From an uncultured Fenollaria sp. (GTDB taxonomy: Bacteria; Bacillota; Clostridia; Tissierellales; Peptoniphilaceae): a stretch of 64,000 nt of DNA. Positions 17,366 to 24,927 of the stretch are shown here, one piece after another. The position numbers and the translations under genes are program-made. The notes under the pieces were generated by a model. That model searched no databases. It was not told the origin of the DNA and saw only the letters and a list, made by a program, of their open reading frames with translations. Each line of letters starts with the position of its first letter. The first letter of the stretch is position 1. Location of the stretch: contig NZ_CAMJVK010000002.1 in the NCBI RefSeq assembly GCF_946221515.1, positions 1 to 64,000 on the forward strand, written 5' to 3'.

Positions 17366-18307
17366 ATGAGTCCAAAATATGAAGACATTCAAGAGCTCAT
17401 TAGGAGACGTGCGGACCTTAACGCAAGGCTTAGGCTTCTTCCTTACGATGGAACACCCGAAGTAAAGACTCGTGGTGATAATAAATATCTTTATGTGAGA
17501 AAAAGAGAGCTTGGCAAACAAAAGTCGTCCTACGTTGGTGTATATAGCGATGAACTTTATAATATTTTACTTGCCAATGCAAGAGAAGCACGCGAGATAA
17601 AAAAAGAATTACGAGCGCTAGATAAGGAGCTTGCTAGCCTTGGCTACGAAGAAGCTAGTTTATCAAGCAATGTTCTGATGAATATTGATTTTGCTCGAGC
17701 CAATATGAAGACAAATATATATGATCAAGCAGTTCTCGAAGGTGTTGGAACAACATTTCCTCAAACCGAAGAAATTATTGACAATGGCAAGGTAAGCGGC
17801 GTTAAAGCAAGTGACGTGCAAAAGATTTTGAACTTAAAGCACGCCTGGGAATTTATACTTGATAAGGATGTTATCACTTGCAAAAGCGATTACTATTTGC
17901 TTTCACAGATAGCAAACTTAGTTAACGAGGGCTTCTATATAGATGGTGGACGTATGAGATCATTGCCAGTTGAGATAGGCGGATCAAGCTATTTACCGCC
18001 AATACCTATGGAAGCAGATGTTAAAGATGATATAAATAGCATCACGTCAGAAGATGCTCCAGCCATAGACATAGCCATAAAACTATGTCTATATACAATG
18101 AAGAAACAAATATTTCTTGATGGAAACAAAAGGAGCGCAATAATTTTTGCTAATCACTACTTAATAGCTCACGCAGGAGGCTTTTTGGTAATACCAGAGA
18201 ATGAAGTAGAAGAGTTTAAAAAGCTTCTCGTAGATTATTATGAAGGAGAAGACATTAGTATAATAAGTGAGTTTATGAAAGAGAAGTCATGGAAAAAGCT
18301 AAATTAA
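17366..18307 (+). CDS. Fic-domain protein with Gln replacing the catalytic His
   Basis: Fic proteins transfer AMP or related groups to hydroxyls of target proteins. The ATG at 17366 has GGAGG 6-10 nt upstream; an in-frame ATG at 17312 lies inside the hairpin tail and is rejected. The N-terminal ~100 residues are a charged, helical, coiled-coil-like region. A Fic_N-like block L-E-G-V-G-T-T-F-P-Q-T-E-E follows (about 125-140). The core motif reads Q-I-F-L-D-G-N-K-R-S at Gln248 where the family has H-x-F-x-D-G-N-K-R. Loss of the His should block classical AMPylation, so this may be a pseudoenzyme, an antitoxin-like partner or a variant chemistry. It is a lone gene between two matching hairpins. 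Confidence 0.85.
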   Translation: MSPKYEDIQELIRRRADLNARLRLLPYDGTPEVKTRGDNKYLYVRKRELGKQKSSYVGVYSDELYNILLANAREAREIKKELRALDKELASLGYEEASLSSNVLMNIDFARANMKTNIYDQAVLEGVGTTFPQTEEIIDNGKVSGVKASDVQKILNLKHAWEFILDKDVITCKSDYYLLSQIANLVNEGFYIDGGRMRSLPVEIGGSSYLPPIPMEADVKDDINSITSEDAPAIDIAIKLCLYTMKKQIFLDGNKRSAIIFANHYLIAHAGGFLVIPENEVEEFKKLLVDYYEGEDISIISEFMKEKSWKKLN

Positions 18308-18316
18308 ATATCCTTA

Positions 18317-18364
18317 TTGGGGAGCAAATGCATTGAAATTTTGATGCAAATGCTCCCCATTTTT
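18317..18364 (+). terminator. terminator of the Fic gene, hairpin repeat copy 2
   Basis: GGGGAGCA...TGCTCCCC hairpin followed by ATTTTTAT, starting 11 nt after the Fic stop. Near-identical to copy 1 at 17264-17311. Confidence 0.88.
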
Positions 18365-18416
18365 ATCTGCAAATTTGTGTTATAATATAAGTATAAAATA
18401 AATAAAGGAGCTAATT

Positions 18417-19352
18417 ATGAACTGGATCAATGCATTTGAAATAATTTGTTACATAATCGTCTCAATATTTTTACTAGACGTGATTAAGAAAAAGACGTGG
18501 AACGAGCTATACATGTTTATATCAGCGGCAATAGCGGGCTTTTCGCTTGAGCTACTTGCGGTACGCTTAACGGAAATCTATCACTACTCGAAGCTCTACT
18601 ACATAATGATAGGCATAGAGCCATATCAATTCCCTTTCTTTGGCGGACTTATGTGGGGAGCAGTAGCCGTCTGTGCGTATAGACTTGCCAAGAAATTTAA
18701 ACTCAGCCCAATAATGACAGCGCTTCTATCAGGCTTTTTCGTCGTGTCGATGGACCTCTTACTAGATGTAGCTGCAATAAGGCTTTCAGGCGGCTTTTGG
18801 GTTTGGGACGGTAGACCCATTAACTTAGTCATTGACCACCATACCTTTATGTCCGTCATCTGGGTAAACTTCCTTGGCTATATGTTTGAAACACCATCGA
18901 TAATTTATTATTCACAAAAATATTGGCGCCGCAATGAAAAATCCATAATCAAAAACGTAATTGCCGCCATAATCATAGGGCTTATGTCGGTCGCGACAGT
19001 TGGCGTTTTAAGCTTCATATCGCTTAAGCTTAATGATGTAACAGATGAATGGTTTTCATTCATCGCCTTTGTGGTTTTGTGGCTATATATATTTATAAGG
19101 CTGATTAGAGAAATCGTTTTAAGGAAAAAAGAAGTAAAGATAAAACTAGACGACCCGGCACTAACAATATTTTGGTTCGCCTTATACGCGTATTGTTTAG
19201 CGGGCCTTGCGCACTTAGGTATACTAAGCGCAAAGCCAATATACACTGCGCTTTGTGCACTACTGTCTCTTGGCACAGTGCTACTTACTTTGATTAATTT
19301 TGCTACTAATGATGAAGATTTTAGTAAGGAGCTTCAAGATGAAGAAAAATAA
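18417..19352 (+). CDS. polytopic membrane protein, possibly DUF422/carotenoid-hydratase-like
   Basis: 311 residues with about eight hydrophobic segments. Blocks such as L-E-L-L-A-V-R-L-T-E-I-Y-H-Y-S, P-F-F-G-G-L-M-W-G, M-D-L-L-L-D-V-A-A and the repeated Trp in W-V-W-D-G-R recall the DUF422 family that includes carotenoid-modifying enzymes. This is a weak resemblance and no carotenoid gene is near. The ribosome site AAAGGAG is good. The end overlaps the next transporter gene by 14 nt, so the two are co-translated. Confidence 0.6.
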   Translation: MNWINAFEIICYIIVSIFLLDVIKKKTWNELYMFISAAIAGFSLELLAVRLTEIYHYSKLYYIMIGIEPYQFPFFGGLMWGAVAVCAYRLAKKFKLSPIMTALLSGFFVVSMDLLLDVAAIRLSGGFWVWDGRPINLVIDHHTFMSVIWVNFLGYMFETPSIIYYSQKYWRRNEKSIIKNVIAAIIIGLMSVATVGVLSFISLKLNDVTDEWFSFIAFVVLWLYIFIRLIREIVLRKKEVKIKLDDPALTIFWFALYAYCLAGLAHLGILSAKPIYTALCALLSLGTVLLTLINFATNDEDFSKELQDEEK

Positions 19353-20388
19353 TAAACTTAGCGCGATAATCTGCGCCATATTAGCGGCAATTTTTTATGC
19401 GCTTAATACACCATTTTCAAAAGTTTTATTAAAAAATATTTCGCCGACATTCATGGCCGCCTTCCTTTATCTAGGAGCTGGCATAGGCGTTGGCATTATG
19501 TACCTATTTCAATACAAAAAAGAAGACAGCTCAATACGCTTAAGTCGAGAAGATCTACCATATACGGTACTGATGGTTCTTTTAGACGTCATCGCACCCA
19601 TACTTTTAATGATAGGTATATCCATAGGTTCATCAGCAAACGCATCGCTTTTAGGAAACTTCGAGATAGTTGCTACAAGCATCATCGCTCTAGTGTTTTT
19701 CAAAGAAGCAGTTTCGAAAAATCTTTGGATAGCGATAGCCTTTATAACAGTTTCAAGTATAATACTTTCATTCGAGGGCGAAGGAGCATTTAAATTCTCC
19801 TATGGATCACTATTTGTAATACTTGCGACACTTTCGTGGGGACTTGAAAACAATTGCACGAGGAAAATTTCAAATAAATCAAGCTATGAGATAGTTACGA
19901 TCAAAGGGATATGCTCAGGGCTGTCATCATTAATCATCTCATTCATCATCGGGGAGCAGTTGCCTGAATTTAGATACATCGCCTATGCACTTTTGCTTGG
20001 CTACGTGGCATATGGCCTAAGCATCTTCTTATACGTAAGAAGCCAAAGAGACTTAGGAGCCGCTAAGACCAGCGCCTACTATGCAATAGCTCCCTTTGTA
20101 GGAACCTTTCTATGCTTTTTGATTAACGGAGAAGCCTTGAGCACTTCGTACTTCATTGGGCTCATCTTTATGATAGTGGGAACCGTCTTTGTAGTTATCG
20201 ATACTTGCTTAATTAAACACACGCACTTGCATACACATACGATAAGACACACTCATGATGGAAGCACACATACACATGTATTTACACACGAGCATGAGCA
20301 CAAGCACCTTTTAGATGAAGATGGCAGGAGCCACAACGCTTTTTTGAGCAACGAAGAGCATATGAGGCTGCATAAGAATAATTTATAA
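19339..20388 (+). CDS. EamA/DMT-family transporter with histidine-rich C-terminal tail
   Basis: Ten-helix drug/metabolite transporter in the cell membrane. Two EamA repeats are visible (F-Y-A-L-N-T-P-F-S-K in the first, L-S-W-G-L-E-N-N in the second). The start is the ATG at 19339 behind TAAGGAG. The last ~55 residues leave the membrane and hold many His-x-His steps (H-T-H-L-H-T-H-T and H-E-H-E-H-K-H), a likely Zn/Ni/Co-binding tail facing the cytoplasm. This makes a metal or metal-complex substrate, or metal-gated transport, plausible. The next gene, 69 nt on, is the arsenite methyltransferase. Confidence 0.85.
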   Translation: MKKNNKLSAIICAILAAIFYALNTPFSKVLLKNISPTFMAAFLYLGAGIGVGIMYLFQYKKEDSSIRLSREDLPYTVLMVLLDVIAPILLMIGISIGSSANASLLGNFEIVATSIIALVFFKEAVSKNLWIAIAFITVSSIILSFEGEGAFKFSYGSLFVILATLSWGLENNCTRKISNKSSYEIVTIKGICSGLSSLIISFIIGEQLPEFRYIAYALLLGYVAYGLSIFLYVRSQRDLGAAKTSAYYAIAPFVGTFLCFLINGEALSTSYFIGLIFMIVGTVFVVIDTCLIKHTHLHTHTIRHTHDGSTHTHVFTHEHEHKHLLDEDGRSHNAFLSNEEHMRLHKNNL

Positions 20389-20457
20389 ATATTAATAAAT
20401 AATATAACATATAGAATATTTTAAATATGTTCTGGGTATATATACTATGGTGATGAT

Positions 20458-21207
20458 ATGAATAAGATAGATACAAAACAATATGTTGATGAATTTTATA
20501 AAAGGATAGCCGAGGACAACAAGGTTTCGGACGAGGAAAAGCAAAGGGCAGTTGCTTATTCACTTGGCTACACTGACGAGGACATAGAGCTCGGCGGCGA
20601 CTTGGGTCTTGGCTGCGGCAACCCCATTCAAAATGCTAAGCTGAAAGATGGCGAGTGGCTACTTGACCTTGGCTGCGGCAAAGGGGTTGACGTCTTTAAG
20701 GCGGCTCGTGAGATGCACGGCACAGGCAAGGCTGTGGGCATAGATAGGCTACCTGAGATGATTGAGCGTGCGAACTTCATTCGTGACAAGAGAGGCTTTG
20801 ACAATGCGGACTTTTTAGTATCGGACATTGATGATATCAATCTGCCTGACAATACTTTCGACGTCGTTATATCAAACTGCGTTATCAATCTTCTTGAAGA
20901 TAAGGAAAAGGTTTATAGAGAGATATTTCGCGTGCTTAAGCCAGGCGGACGTGTTTCGATAAGTGACATCATTCAGATAAAGGCGCTTCCAAAAGAGATT
21001 CTAGCTGACCCCATCTTTCATGCGACATGAGTTGGCGGATCTATAACTTCAGAGGCTCTGAATAAAATTTTAGAAAAGGTCGGCTTTATGCCATATACAA
21101 TTGTCGAAGAGGACTTGACAGAGGAGTACCTAAACAAGTGGGGTCACGAAGGCCTTGACGAATTTATCAAGCGTGGCAAGATACTCGCGATAAAACCGCT
21201 TAATTAA
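20458..21207 (+). CDS. arsM: arsenite methyltransferase ArsM-like, predicted selenoprotein (UGA at 21028-21030 = Sec191)
   Basis: SAM-dependent methylation of As(III) in the cytoplasm. The 249-residue protein has an N-terminal D-E-F-Y block, L-G-C-G-N-P (Cys53), SAM motif I L-D-L-G-C-G-K-G, S-N-C-V-I-N-L (Cys141) and R-V-L-K-P-G-G-R. Cys53 and Cys141 correspond to two of the catalytic cysteines of ArsM. The frame then meets TGA at 21028 in F-H-A-T-[UGA]-V-G-G-S-I, where the family has the third As-binding Cys. It continues uninterrupted for 58 more codons with a normal ArsM tail to TAA at 21205. A TTCAG-AGGCT-CTGAA hairpin 17 nt past the UGA is a candidate SECIS. A truncated pseudogene is the alternative. 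A second UGA-containing arsenic gene at 59375 favours Sec. Confidence 0.83.
21048..21062 (+). promoter_or_regulatory. candidate bacterial SECIS hairpin in arsM
   Basis: TTCAG and CTGAA arms, with an extra A-T pair closing a GGC apical loop, lie 17 nt after the UGA. A loop beginning with G at this distance fits the general bacterial SECIS description (SelB-binding stem-loop downstream of UGA). Confidence 0.6.
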
Positions 21208-21223
21208 TTTAATAATCATGCTT

Positions 21224-21257
21224 ATGGATGCTATTTAATTATGGCGTCCATTTATTT
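21224..21257 (+). terminator. probable terminator after arsM
   Basis: ATGGATGC (21224-21231) and GCGTCCAT (21244-21251) can pair with a G-T wobble and are followed by TTATTT. Confidence 0.65.
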
Positions 21258-21289
21258 GCAAAAAAACACTATAACTTTAGCTAAATGAC

Positions 21290-21318
21290 TTGACAATTAG
21301 CTTACAAAGTGATACGAT
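21290..21318 (+). promoter_or_regulatory. promoter of the ABC exporter operon
   Basis: Consensus TTGACA at 21290-21295 and TACGAT at 21313-21318 with a 17 bp spacer. Confidence 0.75.
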
Positions 21319-21346
21319 TAAAGCAGTGAATAGTTTATTATATTAA

Positions 21347-21392
21347 CCCTCCCTCAAGCTTTTTCTCCTTCGTTTGAGGGGGGGGGTATTTT
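21347..21392 (+). terminator. attenuator-like hairpin in the leader, with a G9 tract
   Basis: CCCTCCCTCAA (21347-21357) pairs with TTGAGGGGGGGG (starting 21374), and TATTTTAATTTA follows. It lies between the promoter and the first ABC gene, so it could attenuate transcription. The nine Gs at 21378-21386 could also vary in length. Confidence 0.6.
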
Positions 21393-21417
21393 AATTTATA
21401 TCAATGGAGGTGAGGCT

Positions 21418-23136
21418 ATGAAAGCAATTCTTAACACGTACAAACTAGTACGCAAGCACGCTGGAGCCACATACATATTCATCTTAATCGAATCTTTAAT
21501 CACAGCTCTCGTTAGCCCAGCGATAATTTACGCTACGGCTATGGCTGTCGACTCGATTCTTAATTATGTACATGGAGAACGCAATTTATTTCCAATTATT
21601 TTATTAATTCTTTTATTTGCTTGGGGAGAGGTATCGAAGTTCATTAGAAACATTTTAGATATTAAGCTTGAGCAAAAACTTGAACTCAATCTAAACACGG
21701 CGGTTATGAATAAGCTAGATAAAATATCTTTAGAAGAGATAGAGAAGTCTGGTTTTCAAGACAAGCTAAACAAGGTGAAGGATCGTCCGCACATGGCAGT
21801 GATTGAACTTTTTAACTCATCCATAGCCATAGTAGCCATAGCGGTGAAGGTCGTGGGTATTGCCTTTGTTTTCTTTGCAATATCTACTTATCTTGGCCTT
21901 GCTTATATCATAAGTGCTGCTCTTGATGTATTTTTCAGCTTCAAGGCAGTTAATAATATGAATAAGATGTTTGAAAATACTTCGCACAATGAGCGTGAGA
22001 TGGAAAATATTTTAAGGATACTTAAGGACAAGAACGCCATTTACGAGATAAAAGTTTTTCAAATGAAGAACTTATTTCTTAAGAAGTTTAAAAAATATTC
22101 CGAGGCCGTTTTTGATGAAAGGCTTAAGACGACTATTGCAAGTCAAAAATATCTTTTGCTTAGCTCTTTTATAAATATAATATGGATGGGCCTTGCAATA
22201 CTTTTCGCCCTACTAAAACTTATTCAAAGAGCAATTACTGTCGGTTCGCTTACAGCAGTCATCACATCTGCGTCGACCACTTTGGATATGGCTGAAGACT
22301 TTGTATATGAAGCCTCTAGCGTAGCTAATTCTGGCTACATCGCAGAAACTCTTTTATATATTCTTGATTATGACGAAAAAGAAGTCAGAGAGCAAGTAAA
22401 AAGCGGCGAAAAAATCGTTTTTGATAAATTAAGTTTTAAATATCCACAAAGTGAAAACATAGTTTTAGATGAATTATCTCTAGAGATTGACAAAAATAAA
22501 GTAACTGCCATAGTTGGTGATAATGGCGCTGGCAAGTCAACTATAATCAAGTTAATAGCTGGACTTTACAAGCCAACGAGTGGAACCGTCAAGATCAATG
22601 GCGCTGAGCCATATTATTTATCGAAAAACGAATTAGCAAATGAGCTTGCGATAGTTTATCAAGACTTTCAAAACTATGAACTTAGTATAAGGGATAATGT
22701 TTTGCTTGGCGATGATAAAGATATTTCAAGCGATTTAGATTTAATGGAGCTTGATAAATACGATGAAAAAACTAATTTAGGTAAGCTTGAAGATGACGGC
22801 GTATATTTGTCTGGTGGCGAAAGCCAAAGGCTTGCCATAGCTAGAGCCATCTCAAAGTCTTCTGATTTTCTTATCTTTGATGAGCCAACTGCATCCATGG
22901 ACCCGATGATGGAAGCGAAGATGTATGAGGGCATAATCAAGGTGCTTAAGATGCGTGGTGCAATCATTATAACACACAGACTTGTCTTATCAAAGCTTGC
23001 TGATGAGGTTCTAGTCATTGACAAGGGAAGACTTATTGAACGAGGCACGCATGAAACTCTTATGAAAAAGGGCGGCAAATATGCAAAGATGTTCACTGAG
23101 CAAGCGGCTTGGTATAAGGAGGCAAAAAATGACTAA
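21418..23136 (+). CDS. ABC exporter subunit 1 (membrane plus ATPase domains)
   Basis: 572 residues: a transmembrane domain with about six helices (1-310), then an ATPase with G-D-N-G-A-G-K-S-T (Walker A), L-S-G-G-E-S-Q-R-L-A (signature), L-I-F-D-E-P-T-A (Walker B) and T-H-R-L (switch). With the next gene it should form a heterodimeric exporter of peptides, lipids or drugs. GGAGGTGAG precedes the ATG. The substrate is not readable. The promoter and leader hairpin are its own, so it is probably independent of arsM upstream. Confidence 0.92.
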   Translation: MKAILNTYKLVRKHAGATYIFILIESLITALVSPAIIYATAMAVDSILNYVHGERNLFPIILLILLFAWGEVSKFIRNILDIKLEQKLELNLNTAVMNKLDKISLEEIEKSGFQDKLNKVKDRPHMAVIELFNSSIAIVAIAVKVVGIAFVFFAISTYLGLAYIISAALDVFFSFKAVNNMNKMFENTSHNEREMENILRILKDKNAIYEIKVFQMKNLFLKKFKKYSEAVFDERLKTTIASQKYLLLSSFINIIWMGLAILFALLKLIQRAITVGSLTAVITSASTTLDMAEDFVYEASSVANSGYIAETLLYILDYDEKEVREQVKSGEKIVFDKLSFKYPQSENIVLDELSLEIDKNKVTAIVGDNGAGKSTIIKLIAGLYKPTSGTVKINGAEPYYLSKNELANELAIVYQDFQNYELSIRDNVLLGDDKDISSDLDLMELDKYDEKTNLGKLEDDGVYLSGGESQRLAIARAISKSSDFLIFDEPTASMDPMMEAKMYEGIIKVLKMRGAIIITHRLVLSKLADEVLVIDKGRLIERGTHETLMKKGGKYAKMFTEQAAWYKEAKND

Positions 23137-24844
23137 GGTAATTAAAAAAGTTTTTAGCGTAACACCAATCGCGACCATATATGTCTTCATCTACCATATA
23201 ATTTCAGGCTTCTTTGTCGCAGCAAAGCTATATGCCTCAATGCACATCATACAAAGCGGCTATGAATATATCAAAAACGCTCTAGATATAAACGTTTTTA
23301 TTAAGTATGGAGTCATGCTTTTAATTATCATAGCACTTGAAAGACTCCTTGAGTATTTATATGCAATCGCTATGAATGGCTATTTATTTGAAAAGACAGG
23401 TAGCTACTTAAATAGAGAGATGGCAGCAAAATTATCAAGGGTAGACTTAATTAATTTTGAGGATAGAGATTTTTTAACTATAGAAGAAAGAGCGGCTACG
23501 GCGGTTGATGACGAAAGGCTAAGTAATTCAGTAAGGTTACTTGCTATGGCACTAGGTCAAGGACTTGAAGTCATCTTGATACTTGCAACACTTTGGACTT
23601 ATAGCCCATACTTAGTTGCACTAGCAGCCTTAACAGTAGTGCCGTACCTAATCACAAGACTTATACGTGGTAAGGCCTTTTATGATCTGAAGAGCGTAGA
23701 AGCCTATGACGAGAGAAAACTAAATTATTTCTATAGCATATTTACAGATACTAAAACTAATAGGGAGATAAAGTCATATAACAGCTCGAATTTTTTCTTA
23801 AGTAAATATACTAGCGTTTTTAAAGATACAAGTAAAAAATATTTTGACGAGAGACTAAAAGATGCTAAGTCACTACTTTTCTGCGACATACTAAGCGTTA
23901 TAGCCTTCTCCATCGCCATAATTATAACGGTAAAACTTGCCTTTGATGGCAAGATACTCATCGGCATGATGGGTGCGGCTCTTATGGCTTATCAAAATAT
24001 GCAAAACTCAAGCAAGGATATGATAGTGACTGTCGGCAATTTACCAAGAAATATTTCCTTCGCAAGTGATTACTTTACTTTTATGGACAGCAGTGAAGAG
24101 AAAAAAGCTTATGATGTAAATTTTGGCAAAATCGATGTCAATGGACTTTCATTTACCTATCCAAAGACTGATAACGGTCTTCATGATATAAGCTTAAGTA
24201 TAGATGAGGGCGAGAGCGTGGCAATTGTTGGCTACAATGGTTCAGGCAAGACAACATTTACAAAGGCTTTGACAGGAGTCTATGATGCCATGGGAGAAAT
24301 ATCTTTTGGCGGAGTAAATATAAAGGGAAGAGGACTTAACTTTGATGATTACACTATAGTTCCTCAAGAAAGGACTGAGACTAATCTTAGTATAGCTGAG
24401 CATATAGCATCGCAAGAAACTTATGATGAAGCAAGAATTAAATCATTGCTTGATTATGTGAGCTTAGACAAATTATATAAAGGGCATTCACTTGACACAA
24501 GACTTGGCAAAGACTTTGATGGAGTGGAACTATCGGGCGGCGAAAGGCAAAGGCTTGATATAGCGAGATCCATGTATAAAGATTCAAAGCTTATCATACT
24601 TGATGAGGCAACATCGGCTCTTGACCCGATGCAAGAGAGCGAGATCTTAAAGAAGTTCCTTGACATATCAAAGGGAAGGACGTCCATCATCGTTACGCAT
24701 AGACTTGGTATATGCAAGAGCGTTGATAAGATAGTAGTCTTTAAAGATGGCAGAGTGGATAACCTTGGCACACATGATGAGCTATTAAAAAATTCGCCAT
24801 ATTATAGAGAGATGTATGAGGCACAAGCAAAATTTTATAAGTAA
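23129..24844 (+). CDS. ABC exporter subunit 2 (membrane plus ATPase domains)
   Basis: 571-residue partner of the preceding subunit, overlapping it by 8 nt (ATGACTAA) with an AAGGAGG site at 23117-23123. About six transmembrane helices lie in the first 300 residues. The ATPase has G-Y-N-G-S-G-K-T-T, L-S-G-G-E-R-Q-R-L-D, L-I-I-L-D-E-A-T-S-A-L and T-H-R-L. Both subunits keep the Walker B glutamate, so both ATP sites look competent. The Gln loop is V-P-Q-E. Confidence 0.92.
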   Translation: MTKVIKKVFSVTPIATIYVFIYHIISGFFVAAKLYASMHIIQSGYEYIKNALDINVFIKYGVMLLIIIALERLLEYLYAIAMNGYLFEKTGSYLNREMAAKLSRVDLINFEDRDFLTIEERAATAVDDERLSNSVRLLAMALGQGLEVILILATLWTYSPYLVALAALTVVPYLITRLIRGKAFYDLKSVEAYDERKLNYFYSIFTDTKTNREIKSYNSSNFFLSKYTSVFKDTSKKYFDERLKDAKSLLFCDILSVIAFSIAIIITVKLAFDGKILIGMMGAALMAYQNMQNSSKDMIVTVGNLPRNISFASDYFTFMDSSEEKKAYDVNFGKIDVNGLSFTYPKTDNGLHDISLSIDEGESVAIVGYNGSGKTTFTKALTGVYDAMGEISFGGVNIKGRGLNFDDYTIVPQERTETNLSIAEHIASQETYDEARIKSLLDYVSLDKLYKGHSLDTRLGKDFDGVELSGGERQRLDIARSMYKDSKLIILDEATSALDPMQESEILKKFLDISKGRTSIIVTHRLGICKSVDKIVVFKDGRVDNLGTHDELLKNSPYYREMYEAQAKFYK

Positions 24845-24850
24845 TAAAAA

Positions 24851-24888
24851 AATCAAAGACCATATATAAACGGTCTTTGATTTTTTTG
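24851..24888 (+). terminator. strong intrinsic terminator
   Basis: ATCAAAGACC pairs perfectly with GGTCTTTGAT around ATATATAAAC and is followed by seven Ts. Confidence 0.95.
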
Positions 24889-24927
24889 TCTCTTTATGCT
24901 ATAATTATGGGAAGAGGAGTTGATAAG

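Noticed and set aside
17264..18364. Fic region as an insertion sequence or transposon
   Set aside because: No transposase or integrase; the flanking repeats are terminator-like hairpins.
20458..21030. arsM as a simple truncated gene
   Set aside because: The frame and family sequence continue intact after the single UGA, which sits at a Cys position; a second UGA-Cys case exists in arsS.
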